A stretch of DNA of 64,000 nucleotides from Lentisphaerae bacterium RIFOXYA12_64_32 (lineage in GTDB: Bacteria; Verrucomicrobiota; Lentisphaeria; Oligosphaerales; YB12-FULL-65-16), in NCBI GenBank assembly GCA_001803235.1, contig MHBL01000027.1:1-64000 (forward strand), read 5' to 3'. Positions within the stretch are counted from its first letter, which is position 1. Each line of letters opens with the position of its first letter. The translations under genes were made by a program, and so were the position numbers. This document shows, piece after piece, positions 1 to 8,289 of the stretch. Below the pieces are notes generated by a model that worked only from the letters and a program-made list of their open reading frames with translations, was not told where the DNA came from and did not search any database.

Positions 1-11
1 CGCGGAAAGAT

Positions 12-82
12 GCAACGCCTGGTTACGAATCTGCTTCCCCTACCTGCGAGGTATAGGGAAAGATCTTCGAACCAGGCGCTGC
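12..82. repeat. Imperfect long hairpin upstream of transposase remnant
   Basis: The outer arms GCAACGCCTGGTT and AACCAGGCGCTGC are inverted and nearly perfect. Inside them a second inverted pair, CCCCTACCTGCG and a matching GGTATAGGG, closes the structure. There is no T-run, so it is not an obvious terminator. It lies about 120 bp before the IS110-type remnant and may be part of the old element or its target, which is inference. Confidence 0.45.
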
Positions 83-205
83 GCTTTGGCACCCTAACGA
101 ATGCTCAGGATGCCGACACAAGATGGCTCCACTATAAGGTCTTCGCCGTGCCAAGGCAAGCATTTTTCCTGGCGTCCAAGAACGTATGGGAACAGGAGGT
201 GCACA

Positions 206-487
206 ATGGCTGACACAGACGGAAGCTACGCGGTGCTGGTCGGGTTGGACTGGGCGGATCAGAAACACGACCTGCACTGTCTGTTTGTCCAGGACGGCAA
301 GCAGCAGCATGTGGTACTGCCCAGTGCTCCACGGCTCCAACTGCTGGCCACCAGCCGGCCGTTGACCACCGATCGGGCCGTGGTCGAGCCATGTGTGCTT
401 CGCGTCCACCAACTGGTGGCGGAAATCCGGGCGCTGAACAAAGCGATCAAGAACTTCGACAAGAGCATCGGTTGCGTCTTGGACTGA
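206..487 (+). pseudogene. IS110-family transposase remnant
   Basis: The translation starts at ATG 206, seven bases after a good ribosome binding site (AGGAGGT). Its first residues, AVLVGLDWADQKHD, match the N-terminus of IS110-type DEDD transposases, where the D of GLDWA is the first catalytic acid. Family members have roughly 320-400 residues, but this frame has only 93. After about residue 40 the usual RuvC-like core is missing, and the sequence jumps to a stretch (EIRALNKAIKNFDKSI) resembling the segment after the catalytic core. The frame then stops. The reading is an internally deleted, C-terminally truncated and inactive copy. No flanking IS ends could be defined. Family assignment rests on the N-terminal motif only. 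Confidence 0.72.
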
Positions 488-538
488 TGCATCACCGGGT
501 TTCGCTCTGTCGTTGTCGCACTTTGGGAAACGGTCATG

Positions 539-544
539 TATAAT
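539..544 (+). promoter_or_regulatory. Candidate -10 box for the kinase/receiver gene
   Basis: A perfect TATAAT sits about 190 bp before the next start codon. The best upstream match, TTGTCG at 513-518, is 20 bp away, which is longer than usual, so the -35 is doubtful. The spacer that follows contains short GTTCAGAGGTTCG-type repeats of the kind seen in many spacers of this window. Confidence 0.35.
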
Positions 545-734
545 AGTGCCGACAGGGGCCGAGGCCAAGGGCCAGGCGCGAGGAATAGCCGACCGGTTGG
601 CGAGGTTCAGAGGTTCGCAAGGTTGAGGGGATGGTTGTGGGTGAGTGAGGGCGAGCTCGAGTGTCTTGTCCAACCTGAACACTGAACACTCCGTATCTGG
701 CACGTAAGCGATTTGTTTGACAGGATTTGCGGAC

Positions 735-1919
735 ATGGCGCAACTTGATTTCGACTATGCGGACAAGGCCGTGAGCCCGGAGGAGAAGTTGGCGGGGTTG
801 TTCGCGCTGCACCGCGGCGTGGTTCTGGCCATGGAGGACCTGTTCCGGCGGGTGGGCGCCTACAACGAGTTGCTGGAGGAGGAACTCGACGGGCGGCCCG
901 GTGCGGTGAAGTTTCTCGCCGACACCCGGGCTGCGACGGCAAAGGCAATGACCTGGCTGCGGCTGCTCCGCGAGAATGTGTCGTTGGCGCAGGAGTTCGA
1001 GTCGTTCGACGTTCGCCCCTTGCTGGAGGGCGTGGTCCGACGCTGTCGTACGGTCCTGACCGAGGGTTGCACGCTGGAACTGGACATGCCGGACGAGGAG
1101 ATCGTCGTGGCGGGCGCGTTGCTGCAGCTTCAGGATCTGTTCATGAAGCTGGTGTTGGACGTCGTGTCGCGGACGGCCGGACACGCCGCTGTCGTCACGG
1201 TGCGAACGTCGCTGCAGACCCTCGACAACGGCGCTTGCCAGCTACTGCGCACGTCGTGTGCGCCCGGCCGTTACGTGTGCGTCTCCTGCGGAGTGGGGCC
1301 CCCGGCCTTCAGCACGGAGGAGTTGACGTCCTTCGGGGACGGGTTTATCGGAGGTCAAGGGGCGGGGGAGGCGCAGGATCTGAACCTCATCCAGATCTAC
1401 GGCATGCTGGCGGCACACCAAGGCGAGCTGTTTTTCGGAAAGGCCAATGCCGGCCCGGTGTGTCTGCACCTGCTGCTGCCGCTGCTGCCACGGCGCAAGG
1501 ACATGCAGGCGCCCCACAACCTGCCGGATGACAGCCTGCGCGGGACCGAGACGATTCTGCTGGTGGACGATGAGGACATGATCTGGGACGTGATTATCGA
1601 CATGCTGCAGCAGATGGGGTACTCCGTCATCCTGGCCGGTAACGGACTGGAGGCGGTCGAGACGTACCAGGCGAACCCGGGGCAGATTGACTTGGTCATC
1701 CTGGACATGGTGATGCCGAAGCTTGACGGGCACGAGGCCTTCTTCCAGCTCAAAGCCATGGACCCGAACGTCCGCGTCCTGCTCTCCAGCGGGTATGTGT
1801 CTGAGGAGGACGCGGCTGACGTGCTGGCCGCCGGGGCGCTCGGGTTCCTGCAGAAGCCCTACCGCATGGCGGACCTGGCGCGCAAGATTCGCACCATCTT
1901 TGACGTTCCCAAACCGTGA
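735..1919 (+). CDS. Degenerate histidine-kinase-like protein with C-terminal receiver domain
   Basis: This 394-residue protein has two parts. Residues about 10-255 follow the outline of a histidine kinase dimerisation helix plus HATPase fold, but no HE-type phospho-acceptor box is visible. The N-box is replaced by LQDLFMKLVLDVV, and the glycine-rich ATP lid is reduced to GAGEAQDLNLIQIYGML. ATP binding and autophosphorylation are therefore doubtful. Residues about 272-390 are a complete receiver domain: the acidic pair in LLVDDED, the phospho-acceptor Asp in LVILDMVMP, and the conserved Lys in FLQKPY. No DNA-binding domain follows. ATG 735 is chosen, although TTG 717 is also in frame. The gene stands alone without a partner regulator. 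It may receive a phosphoryl group from another kinase, which is inference. Confidence 0.8.
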   Translation: MAQLDFDYADKAVSPEEKLAGLFALHRGVVLAMEDLFRRVGAYNELLEEELDGRPGAVKFLADTRAATAKAMTWLRLLRENVSLAQEFESFDVRPLLEGVVRRCRTVLTEGCTLELDMPDEEIVVAGALLQLQDLFMKLVLDVVSRTAGHAAVVTVRTSLQTLDNGACQLLRTSCAPGRYVCVSCGVGPPAFSTEELTSFGDGFIGGQGAGEAQDLNLIQIYGMLAAHQGELFFGKANAGPVCLHLLLPLLPRRKDMQAPHNLPDDSLRGTETILLVDDEDMIWDVIIDMLQQMGYSVILAGNGLEAVETYQANPGQIDLVILDMVMPKLDGHEAFFQLKAMDPNVRVLLSSGYVSEEDAADVLAAGALGFLQKPYRMADLARKIRTIFDVPKP

Positions 1920-1997
1920 GGCCATGCCGCTCAGGTTGCGTAGCCGCGCGGCGACCTCTGCAGCAATATGTATTGTCGTAACGGGGGGCAAGGGGCA

Positions 1998-2028
1998 AGT
2001 AATCAGTAATCCGTAATCCGTGATCAGT
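1998..2028. repeat. Short GTAATC-type tandem repeat
   Basis: Four imperfect copies of AGTAATC / CGTAATC / CGTGATC run head to tail in the spacer before the pseudouridine synthase gene. The rest of this 270-bp spacer shows no gene. Confidence 0.4.
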
Positions 2029-2188
2029 GTGTCGAAGTCCAGAGGCGTGTCCCCCCGACACTCGTCCCACGCATCGTGGAGTCGGAAACGACGGTCGACG
2101 ACCCGGCACAGGTGGCAAACGGAGGCCAGGACTTGACGGGAGCTGCCCCGGGTTGTTCACCGCGAAGGATACGAAGATCGCGAAGGTA

Positions 2189-2956
2189 ATGCATGGCAAG
2201 GTGTTGCGGTTGGCACGCTACCTGGCGGCGGCCGGCGTGGCCTCACGGCGCGCCTGTGAGACGCTGATCCGTGAGGGGAAGGTCACGGTGAACGGCGAGT
2301 GCGTCACGACGCCGGCCGTCAACGTGACGCCCGACCAGGATGAGGTGCAGTATGCCGGGCGGCCGGTGCGGCTGGTTGCGCACCGCTACGTGATGCTCTA
2401 CAAGCCTGCGGGCGTGACGTGTTCGGCACAGGATCGGCATGCTTCGCGGTTGGTTGGCGACCTCATCCCGGACAGCCTCGGCCGGCTTTTCACCATCGGC
2501 CGGTTGGACCGCGACAGCGAGGGGCTGCTTCTGCTGACGAACGACGGGGAGTTCGCCGAGCGCTTGGCGCACCCGCGTTACCAGGTCCCGCGGCGGTACC
2601 GGGTGTGGGTCCGCGGTGACGTCACTCCGGCGTGCCTGGAGGCGTGGCGCCGCGGCGTGCAGGATGCGGGTGAGTTCCTCCGGCCGCAGTCGGTGCAGGT
2701 GCTGAGTCGGGACCGGAACCAGGGCGTCCTGGAGTTTGTTCTGACGGAAGGGAAAAAGCGGGAGGTTCGCCGACTCTGCGCGTCGGTTGGGTTGGGTGTG
2801 CATCGCCTGGTGCGCGTGGCATTGGGGGGGCTCGCCCTGGATGGACTGAACCCCGGTGAGTGGCGGGACTTGACCCAGCATGAAGTGCAGGGACTCTTGG
2901 CTGTGGGATCTGAGGCGTGCCCGCACCCGCCGATGCGACGGTTTACTTCTGTGTGA
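2189..2956 (+). CDS. RsuA/RluB-family pseudouridine synthase
   Basis: This enzyme isomerises a specific uridine in ribosomal RNA to pseudouridine. The 255-residue product begins with an S4 RNA-binding domain (residues about 3-60: RLARYLAAAGVASRRACETL, then GKVTVNG). The catalytic domain carries GRLDRDSEGLLLLTNDG, with catalytic Asp at residue 107. The motif KKREVRRLCASVG and the following LVRVALGGL are typical of RsuA/RluB/RluE/RluF enzymes. The length fits the family. ATG 2189 is preferred because the S4 domain starts directly after it; a longer frame upstream is open but shows no homology. Whether 16S or 23S RNA is the target cannot be told from the sequence. Confidence 0.92.
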   Translation: MHGKVLRLARYLAAAGVASRRACETLIREGKVTVNGECVTTPAVNVTPDQDEVQYAGRPVRLVAHRYVMLYKPAGVTCSAQDRHASRLVGDLIPDSLGRLFTIGRLDRDSEGLLLLTNDGEFAERLAHPRYQVPRRYRVWVRGDVTPACLEAWRRGVQDAGEFLRPQSVQVLSRDRNQGVLEFVLTEGKKREVRRLCASVGLGVHRLVRVALGGLALDGLNPGEWRDLTQHEVQGLLAVGSEACPHPPMRRFTSV

Positions 2957-2969
2957 CGACGGGTATATT
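2942..2969 (+). promoter_or_regulatory. Candidate promoter for the exbB-exbD-TPR operon
   Basis: TTTACT (2942-2947) and TATATT (2964-2969) are separated by 16 bp. They overlap the last codons of the pseudouridine synthase and lie about 84 bp before the ExbB start. The same TATATTGC string occurs before the YmdB-like and MoxR genes. Confidence 0.4.
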
Positions 2970-3052
2970 GCGACCAGCGTTGGTTCGGGGTGGCGGAGCC
3001 GTTTCGCGATGTTGACCGGGGTGGTTGTTTCTGGGTTGAAGAGGAGTTGCTC

Positions 3053-3793
3053 ATGAACACGTTTGCGCGGAGAGCGGGGGTGGCGGTCTGCTTGGCCGGC
3101 GTCCTGATTTCCGGCTGGGTCCTGGCCGCGGAGGCAGCCGGGCCGTACAAGTACAACAGTTTCAAGGATGTTCTGGACGCCGGCGGTCTGACGATGAAGT
3201 TCATCCTGGCGCTGTCCATGCTGGCGGTATTTCTGGTGATCTACTACTTGTTCACTTTGCGCGCGAGTGTGGTGTATCCGGACGCCTTCATTCGCGAAGC
3301 GGAGAACGCGGCGGCGGACGGTGACATCGAAGGCTTGAAGAAGCTCTGCCTCGAGAACGATTCGCCCGCGGCCCAGGTGGTTGCCGCGGCGGTGGAGCAG
3401 GTAGAGGGCGCCGAACGGGCCGACTACCTGATCGTACGCGACGCCATCGAGGGAGAGGGTGCGCGGCAGGCCAGTGTGCTGTGGCAGCGGATCCAGTACC
3501 TGCTCGACGTGGCGGTCATCGCGCCCATGGTGGGGTTGCTCGGGACCGTGCTGGGGATGCTGCAGTCGTTCGCCGGCATGGAGGTTGAAATGGGCGTGGT
3601 CAAACCACTGGCCGTGGCGGCGGGCGTGGCCAAGGCACTGATCACCACGGTGGGCGGCCTGATTGTCGGGATTACGGCCATGAGTCTGTACGCTCTGTTC
3701 CGGGGCCGTGTCAACTCGCTGGTCGGTGGACTGGAGAGCGCCAGCAGTCGCGTGTTCCGCCGTCTGATGGCCAAGGCGCCGAAACGGAATTGA
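3053..3793 (+). CDS. exbB: MotA/TolQ/ExbB-family proton channel protein
   Basis: This inner-membrane subunit belongs to a proton-driven energy transducer. The 246-residue product starts at ATG 3053 after GAGGAG. It has an N-terminal signal-type segment (residues 6-26), a membrane helix near residues 45-65 (FILALSMLAVFLVIYYLF), a cytoplasmic loop, and two C-terminal helices. These hold the family signature: IAPMVGLLGTVLGMLQSF, then VAKALITTVGGLIVGI. ExbD follows after 28 bp and a secreted TPR protein after that, so this is probably a dedicated transducer for that TPR protein. No TonB or TolA gene is in the window. TolQ and ExbB cannot be told apart by sequence here; the neighbours favour ExbB. 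Confidence 0.9.
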   Translation: MNTFARRAGVAVCLAGVLISGWVLAAEAAGPYKYNSFKDVLDAGGLTMKFILALSMLAVFLVIYYLFTLRASVVYPDAFIREAENAAADGDIEGLKKLCLENDSPAAQVVAAAVEQVEGAERADYLIVRDAIEGEGARQASVLWQRIQYLLDVAVIAPMVGLLGTVLGMLQSFAGMEVEMGVVKPLAVAAGVAKALITTVGGLIVGITAMSLYALFRGRVNSLVGGLESASSRVFRRLMAKAPKRN

Positions 3794-3821
3794 ACGGACG
3801 CTGTACGCGAGGGGTTTACGA

Positions 3822-4244
3822 ATGAACTTCAAGCGACGCTACGGCGGCGGGGAACCGGGGTTCCAGATCGCGCCGATGGTGGACCTGATGTTCCAGTTGC
3901 TGCTGTTCTTTATGGTGGCGGCTGTGTACGCGCACCTGGAGACCAAGATGGGCATCACGGTGCCCACGGCAGACTCGGGTCTGCGCGGGGCACGGCAACC
4001 GGGCGAGATCATCATTAACCTGGATGACAAGGGGATCATCTTCGTCAACAACGTGCAGATGACGTTGGAGCGGTTGGGCGTGCTTTTGGCGCAGGTTGCC
4101 AAGACGTACCAGGAGCAACCGGTGATCATCCGAGCGGATGCCATTACGCACCACGAGGACGTGATTGCCGTCCTCGATATCTGTCGGAAGGCCGACATCT
4201 GGAATGTCGCGTTTGCCACACTGCCGCCGAAGGACACAAAATAG
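3822..4244 (+). CDS. exbD: ExbD/TolR-family biopolymer transport protein
   Basis: The 140-residue partner of ExbB has a short cytoplasmic N-terminus and one membrane helix (residues about 17-38). The helix contains the conserved Asp in IAPMVDLMFQLLLFFMV, the residue expected to take part in proton flow. A periplasmic domain follows, ending in the usual QPVIIRADAITHHEDVIAVLD pattern (normally V-x-I-x-A-D). Length and layout fit the family. It is probably co-transcribed with ExbB. Confidence 0.92.
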   Translation: MNFKRRYGGGEPGFQIAPMVDLMFQLLLFFMVAAVYAHLETKMGITVPTADSGLRGARQPGEIIINLDDKGIIFVNNVQMTLERLGVLLAQVAKTYQEQPVIIRADAITHHEDVIAVLDICRKADIWNVAFATLPPKDTK

Positions 4245-4378
4245 GCTGCCCCGACCTCGCATGCCATGGCGCAGCCCTGCGATGCGCCGCAGGGGCCGGA
4301 CTCTCGAGACGCGTCCTCCCTTCTGCGGTGTCAAACGGCGCTTGGGTGTGACCGCCGTTGCGGTCTGTTTCTTGGAGA

Positions 4379-4664
4379 AGGTTTTTCGATCTGTGCAGGC
4401 AAATCCTGAGAGAGAAGAAGCCCCGCCATGGGCGCTGGATGCGCCTGTTCGTAATGGGCTCGCAGCGCGCGGAACGGAGTGGAGTGCCAAGAGCCCATCT
4501 GGCGTGTCGTGGCGAAGTTTCTGAGCGAAGCCGGACGTGTCACGGCGGCGTGGCGTGGGGATGGTGTCTTGCCCGGCGGATCCCGCCTGTCAGGCGGGAC
4601 CGGGACTGCGACACCACTACGAACGGTGCCGTGGCCCGGTTTGCCCGCACAGGTCGAGGTTTTT
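4379..4664 (-). mobile_element. Dispersed element R1, copy A, with inverted ends and 8-bp flanking duplication
   Basis: The element proper spans about 4387-4656. Its left end CGATCTGTGCAGGCAAATCC is inverted at the right end as CGGTTTGCCCGCACAGGTCG, with three mismatches over the first 19 positions. The octamer AGGTTTTT flanks both sides (4379-4386 and 4657-4664), as expected of a target-site duplication. The interior is clearly homologous to copies at 27.4 and 35.7 kb but inverted relative to them. The shared core includes GTGTCTTGCCCGGCGG and GCCAAGAGCCCATC. No transposase is encoded, so it resembles a miniature inverted-repeat element. It fills most of the spacer before the TPR gene and may provide that gene's leader. 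Confidence 0.65.
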
Positions 4665-4678
4665 CGGTGCTCAAGACC

Positions 4679-7162
4679 ATGTGGAACCACGCCATACGCC
4701 CCATCGTCACGGCCTTTGCCGTTGTCGTCTGCCTCTGCGGTTGGGCATGGCGCGCTTCGGCGCAGGATGCGCCCGCGCTGCCGGCGCCGACACCCGGGGC
4801 AACTCCAGCCCAGGTTGCGCCCGCCTCCCAAGGGCCGGCGACGGACCAGTACCGTTTCGCCGAAGGTCTGATGGCGCGCAAGTTCTACGACCTGGCGGAG
4901 AAGGAGTGGGGCCTGTTTCTGGAGCAGCACGGCGAGCACGAATTGGCCCCGCGTGCCATGCTGGGGCTCATCGAATGCCTGCGTTATGAGAACAAAGGCG
5001 ACGAGGCACTGGCGGCCATCTCCAAGTTCCAGCAGCGCTGGCCTCAGCATGAATTGGTTCCGCGCCTGTTTCTGTGGAAGGGCGAGCAACTCCTCAGTCG
5101 GAAGCAGTTTGAGCCCGCCATAGAGTGTTTCAAGCAGCTTGAGAGCAACCCCGACACGGTCATCCAGGAGGCGGCGTTGTACTTCCTGGCACAGTGCCTT
5201 GCGCAGCAGGGTTTGGCGGACCGTGCCATGGCGTATTACGGGAAGATCCCGGAAAGTCCCTTTGACGCTGCGCACGCCTACCGTCCCTACGCGGCGTTCG
5301 CAATGGCTTCCGCGCGTCAGGCGAAGGGCGAGTTCGACGCGGCGGTTGAGGCTTTCTCGCGGCTCAAGGGTGATGCGAATGTGCCGCCCGTGTTGCGCGA
5401 GGAGGCATTGTATCGTGTGGGCGAGATTCGGTTCGTGCGCGGCGATTTCGATGGGGCCAGCAAGTCGTACGAGTTGCTCTTGGCGGAGTTCCCGACGGGC
5501 GCCTTGGCGCGCGAAGCGGGCAAACGGCGGGTGTGGGCGTGCTTGTCGGGGGGGGACTATGCGCGTGCCGTCGAACTCGCCGATGAGTGGAAACGGCAGC
5601 ACGGCGAGGCGTTCGACTACGAAATGGGGTACATCCACGCGCTGAGCCTGATGGGGGCCGGACGCTTTGCCGACGCACTGCCGTTGCTGCAGAAACTGAC
5701 TGGCGCTGCAGGGGTCCCGGAGGAGTATGTGCGCATGGCGCGACACCGTGAAGTCTACGCGCAGTTGCGTCTGGAGAAGTTTACCGAGGCGGCGGACAAG
5801 GCGCGTTTGTTTGCCAAGGATTTCCCCAAAGCTTCGGAATTGGCGGACGTGTGCTACTTTGGCGGAGAGGCGCTGTACCGTGCCGGTGACTTCCCCGGCG
5901 CCGTGGAACAGTTGCGGCGTGCTTTGGACAGTTTCACCGGTGACTGGGAGTACTGGGAACCGGCGGCGCTGCGCCTGGCAGAATGCTACCGGAAACAGGG
6001 AAAACCCAAAGACGAAGCGGCGGTCTTCCGCCGCTTGTCGAGCAATGCGAAGCTGGCGAAACCCGCCCAGATGCTGTTGCGGGCGGGCGAGTGTGAGCGT
6101 CAGGCGGAAGACTGGCGCGCCGCGGTCACGGATTACGAGAACGTCCTGACCCGGTTCCCCACGTCGGAGGACGAGGGGCGGATCGCCCTGGTCAGCCTCG
6201 GTGAACTGTATGCGCACCTGAAGGAATACGACCGGGCGATAGGAATGATGCGAGACTTGCTGACCCGCGAGGGCGAGGCCGGGAAGGCGCGAGTGCTGTT
6301 CTTCCTCGGTTACCTCTTCCACCAGCAGCAGAAGTATGGCGAGGCCGAGCAGCACTTGCGCCAGGCGTTGGCAGCCAAAGGCTCTGACAAGATCGCCCAA
6401 AACGCCCGGTACTACCTGGCCGCGTCGCTCTTGGAGTTGAACCGTGACGACGAAGCGTTGGACCTTTTCGCGCAGGTCTTGTCCCTGGAATTGGACCGGC
6501 GGCCTGAGTTCAGCGTGCCCATGCTCTTTCGTCTGGACGACCTCTACTATCGCCGCGGCCAGTACCCGGTCAGCGAGGTTATCTGCCGTTGGCTGGCCAC
6601 GAACGCAGACCCGGCCGTCGTCGCACGGGCAAAATTGCGCCTCGCCCGCAACCTGGCCGTGCAGGCCAGGTTGGCCGAGGCGCGGACGTTTCTTGAAGGG
6701 CTGATGGTTGATTTGGGCGCGGGCGACGGCGCAAAGGCCCCCGGGGTGGGGCGGGGTGAGGTCATGTCCCTGCTCGGTGAGGTGCTCATGCTGCAGCAGG
6801 AGACCGACCGTGCGGTCGGGGTGTTCGAGCAGGCGTTGGCCAGCGGCGACGTTGACGTGGAGGGCGCGACCCGGGCCCGGTGGGGACTGGCGGAGATCCT
6901 GCGCCGCGAGCAGAAGTTGAACCAGGCGTTGCGGTATGCGGTCAGTGCGTTTGTGGTCGGGGACGATCCGACGTATACGCCCCGGGCCATGCTGCTGGCC
7001 ATCGAGATCCTTTTGGACCAGGGAAAGGCCGGGGATGCGGTCGCGACCTGGCGCGAACTGCAGGCTCGGTTCCCCGCGTTTGCTGAGCAGAAATTGGGCG
7101 AGGCGGCGGTGAAGCGCGTTCTGGAGGCGGAAAAGGTCCCGCCGCCGGCGGGCGGCAAGTAG
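4679..7162 (+). CDS. Secreted TPR-repeat protein, partner of ExbB/ExbD
   Basis: The product has 827 residues and opens with a signal peptide (IRPIVTAFAVVVCLCGWAWR, then ASAQ). After a proline/alanine-rich linker, nearly the whole length is made of helical 34-residue-type repeats. They show the TPR spacing of small and large hydrophobic residues, for example AIECFKQLESNP, AVEAFSRLKGD, AVEQLRRALDSF, AEQHLRQALAAKG and AVGVFEQALASGD. No enzymatic domain was found. ATG 4679 is chosen; GTG 4667 is possible. Its position behind ExbB and ExbD suggests a periplasmic scaffold acting with that complex, as known for TPR proteins beside TonB-type systems. Substrate and function are unknown. The gene's leader is formed by an R1 element. 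Confidence 0.8.
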   Translation: MWNHAIRPIVTAFAVVVCLCGWAWRASAQDAPALPAPTPGATPAQVAPASQGPATDQYRFAEGLMARKFYDLAEKEWGLFLEQHGEHELAPRAMLGLIECLRYENKGDEALAAISKFQQRWPQHELVPRLFLWKGEQLLSRKQFEPAIECFKQLESNPDTVIQEAALYFLAQCLAQQGLADRAMAYYGKIPESPFDAAHAYRPYAAFAMASARQAKGEFDAAVEAFSRLKGDANVPPVLREEALYRVGEIRFVRGDFDGASKSYELLLAEFPTGALAREAGKRRVWACLSGGDYARAVELADEWKRQHGEAFDYEMGYIHALSLMGAGRFADALPLLQKLTGAAGVPEEYVRMARHREVYAQLRLEKFTEAADKARLFAKDFPKASELADVCYFGGEALYRAGDFPGAVEQLRRALDSFTGDWEYWEPAALRLAECYRKQGKPKDEAAVFRRLSSNAKLAKPAQMLLRAGECERQAEDWRAAVTDYENVLTRFPTSEDEGRIALVSLGELYAHLKEYDRAIGMMRDLLTREGEAGKARVLFFLGYLFHQQQKYGEAEQHLRQALAAKGSDKIAQNARYYLAASLLELNRDDEALDLFAQVLSLELDRRPEFSVPMLFRLDDLYYRRGQYPVSEVICRWLATNADPAVVARAKLRLARNLAVQARLAEARTFLEGLMVDLGAGDGAKAPGVGRGEVMSLLGEVLMLQQETDRAVGVFEQALASGDVDVEGATRARWGLAEILRREQKLNQALRYAVSAFVVGDDPTYTPRAMLLAIEILLDQGKAGDAVATWRELQARFPAFAEQKLGEAAVKRVLEAEKVPPPAGGK

Positions 7163-7567
7163 CGCAGTCGTTGATCCGGTACGACGCGAAGTGTGCCCGG
7201 TTAATACGACCATCGGAGGTGCGGAAGGTTCGCGTCTTGGCCGAGCCGCGCGCGTCAGCACCGCGGTCTTCGGGGGCCGCTCCCTCGCCGTCGTGGCTCC
7301 GAAAGAGGCTTACGACCGCGTGTCTCGCACCCTTGCCTGACGCGTCGCCTGTTCTCGTCGGACTGGAAAAGCCTCGAGGGGGGGGCTAAGTTTAATAGTC
7401 GGTTGATTGGCCTGAAACGGGGTGGCAGCACCATGGATGTCAGTATTATATTATAGTTAGACACGGCGCTGCAGAGGTCGTGGGCCGCTTGCAAACGTCG
7501 AGGCGGACGCGTAAACTACTGACGGAAATCTTGGTTTCACGGCCGGGGAAAGAGAGTGGATGCTGGT
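7163..7567. other. Spacer without a gene
   Basis: No coding region was recognised in this 405-bp spacer. It contains an unusually AT-rich stretch for this genome at 7443-7458 (TATTATATTATAGTTA), about 110 bp before the FHA gene. That may be promoter DNA, but no convincing -35 box was found. A hairpin or T-run that would end the upstream operon was not seen. Confidence 0.4.
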
Positions 7568-8095
7568 ATGCCTGGAACTCCGCCCAAAGTCATCATTCTG
7601 TCGGAACAATTGCGCGGACAGGCGTTCGAGCTGACGGCTGACCAGTACACGATAGGTCGGACTGAGGATCGGGACATCTGCATCCCGGACCCGACCGTCA
7701 GCAGTCTGCACGCCACGCTGGTCCGGCAGCAGGATGGCGATTACGTGCTGCACGACAACGGCAGCACCAACGGCACGCGGGTCAACGGTGTTCGCATCGA
7801 GAAGGAACCGCGGCCGATGGTTCACAGTGACATCCTCCAAGTGGGCGCCGTGGAGATGTTCTACGATGATGAGGAGAGTCAGCGCAGTTCCGGGCCCACG
7901 ACGCAGACGGTGATCAATTTGGAGGATAGCCAGACCGGAGTCCCGGTCTCGGAAATGCAGAACTTCTCCCCGTTTGGGGCTAAGAGAACCGGAGAAAGCA
8001 AGACGACGATGATCGTTCTTGGAACGATCATCGGTATCTTGGTCTGTGCGGTTCTGGTCGCGGTTGGCGTGCTGGTCTGGAAACTGATCGGGTGA
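7568..8095 (+). CDS. FHA-domain protein with C-terminal membrane anchor
   Basis: FHA domains bind phosphothreonine peptides, usually made by Ser/Thr kinases such as the one encoded at 40-41.5 kb. In this 175-residue protein the FHA domain covers residues about 8-100. It has the hallmark motifs YTIGRTEDRDICI, VSSLHATL (with Ser and His of the phosphopeptide pocket), and NGSTNGTRVNG. A linker follows, then a single C-terminal helix (MIVLGTIIGILVCAVLVAVG) ending WKLIG, so the domain faces the cytoplasm on a tail anchor. ATG 7568 is preferred; GTG 7556 is in frame. It is followed by FtsH in the same direction with a spacer of about 195 bp. Confidence 0.88.
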   Translation: MPGTPPKVIILSEQLRGQAFELTADQYTIGRTEDRDICIPDPTVSSLHATLVRQQDGDYVLHDNGSTNGTRVNGVRIEKEPRPMVHSDILQVGAVEMFYDDEESQRSSGPTTQTVINLEDSQTGVPVSEMQNFSPFGAKRTGESKTTMIVLGTIIGILVCAVLVAVGVLVWKLIG

Positions 8096-8289
8096 CGGTC
8101 GTTTCGGCCGGTGCGAGGTCTTGGGAGCTTCTATCGTCCCCGCCAAGGCTCGAGTTTGGCGTACGGCGCTGACCGGGTTCCCACCGGGCTCGCCGACGCA
8201 CGGTGAGTCCTGCCTCGTGTGATCCGGTTACGCTGAACGGTGCGTGTACGGTGTTGGCGGCAGGTGTTGGAACAGGGAGCCGAGAGCTG

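Noticed and set aside
206-487. Complete IS110 element
   Set aside because: Only about 93 codons remain and the catalytic core is missing. No element ends were identified.
2027-2188. N-terminal extension of the pseudouridine synthase
   Set aside because: The frame is open but has no similarity to the family, lies before the S4 domain and contains an untypical CACCGCGAAGGATACGAAG-type spacer string.
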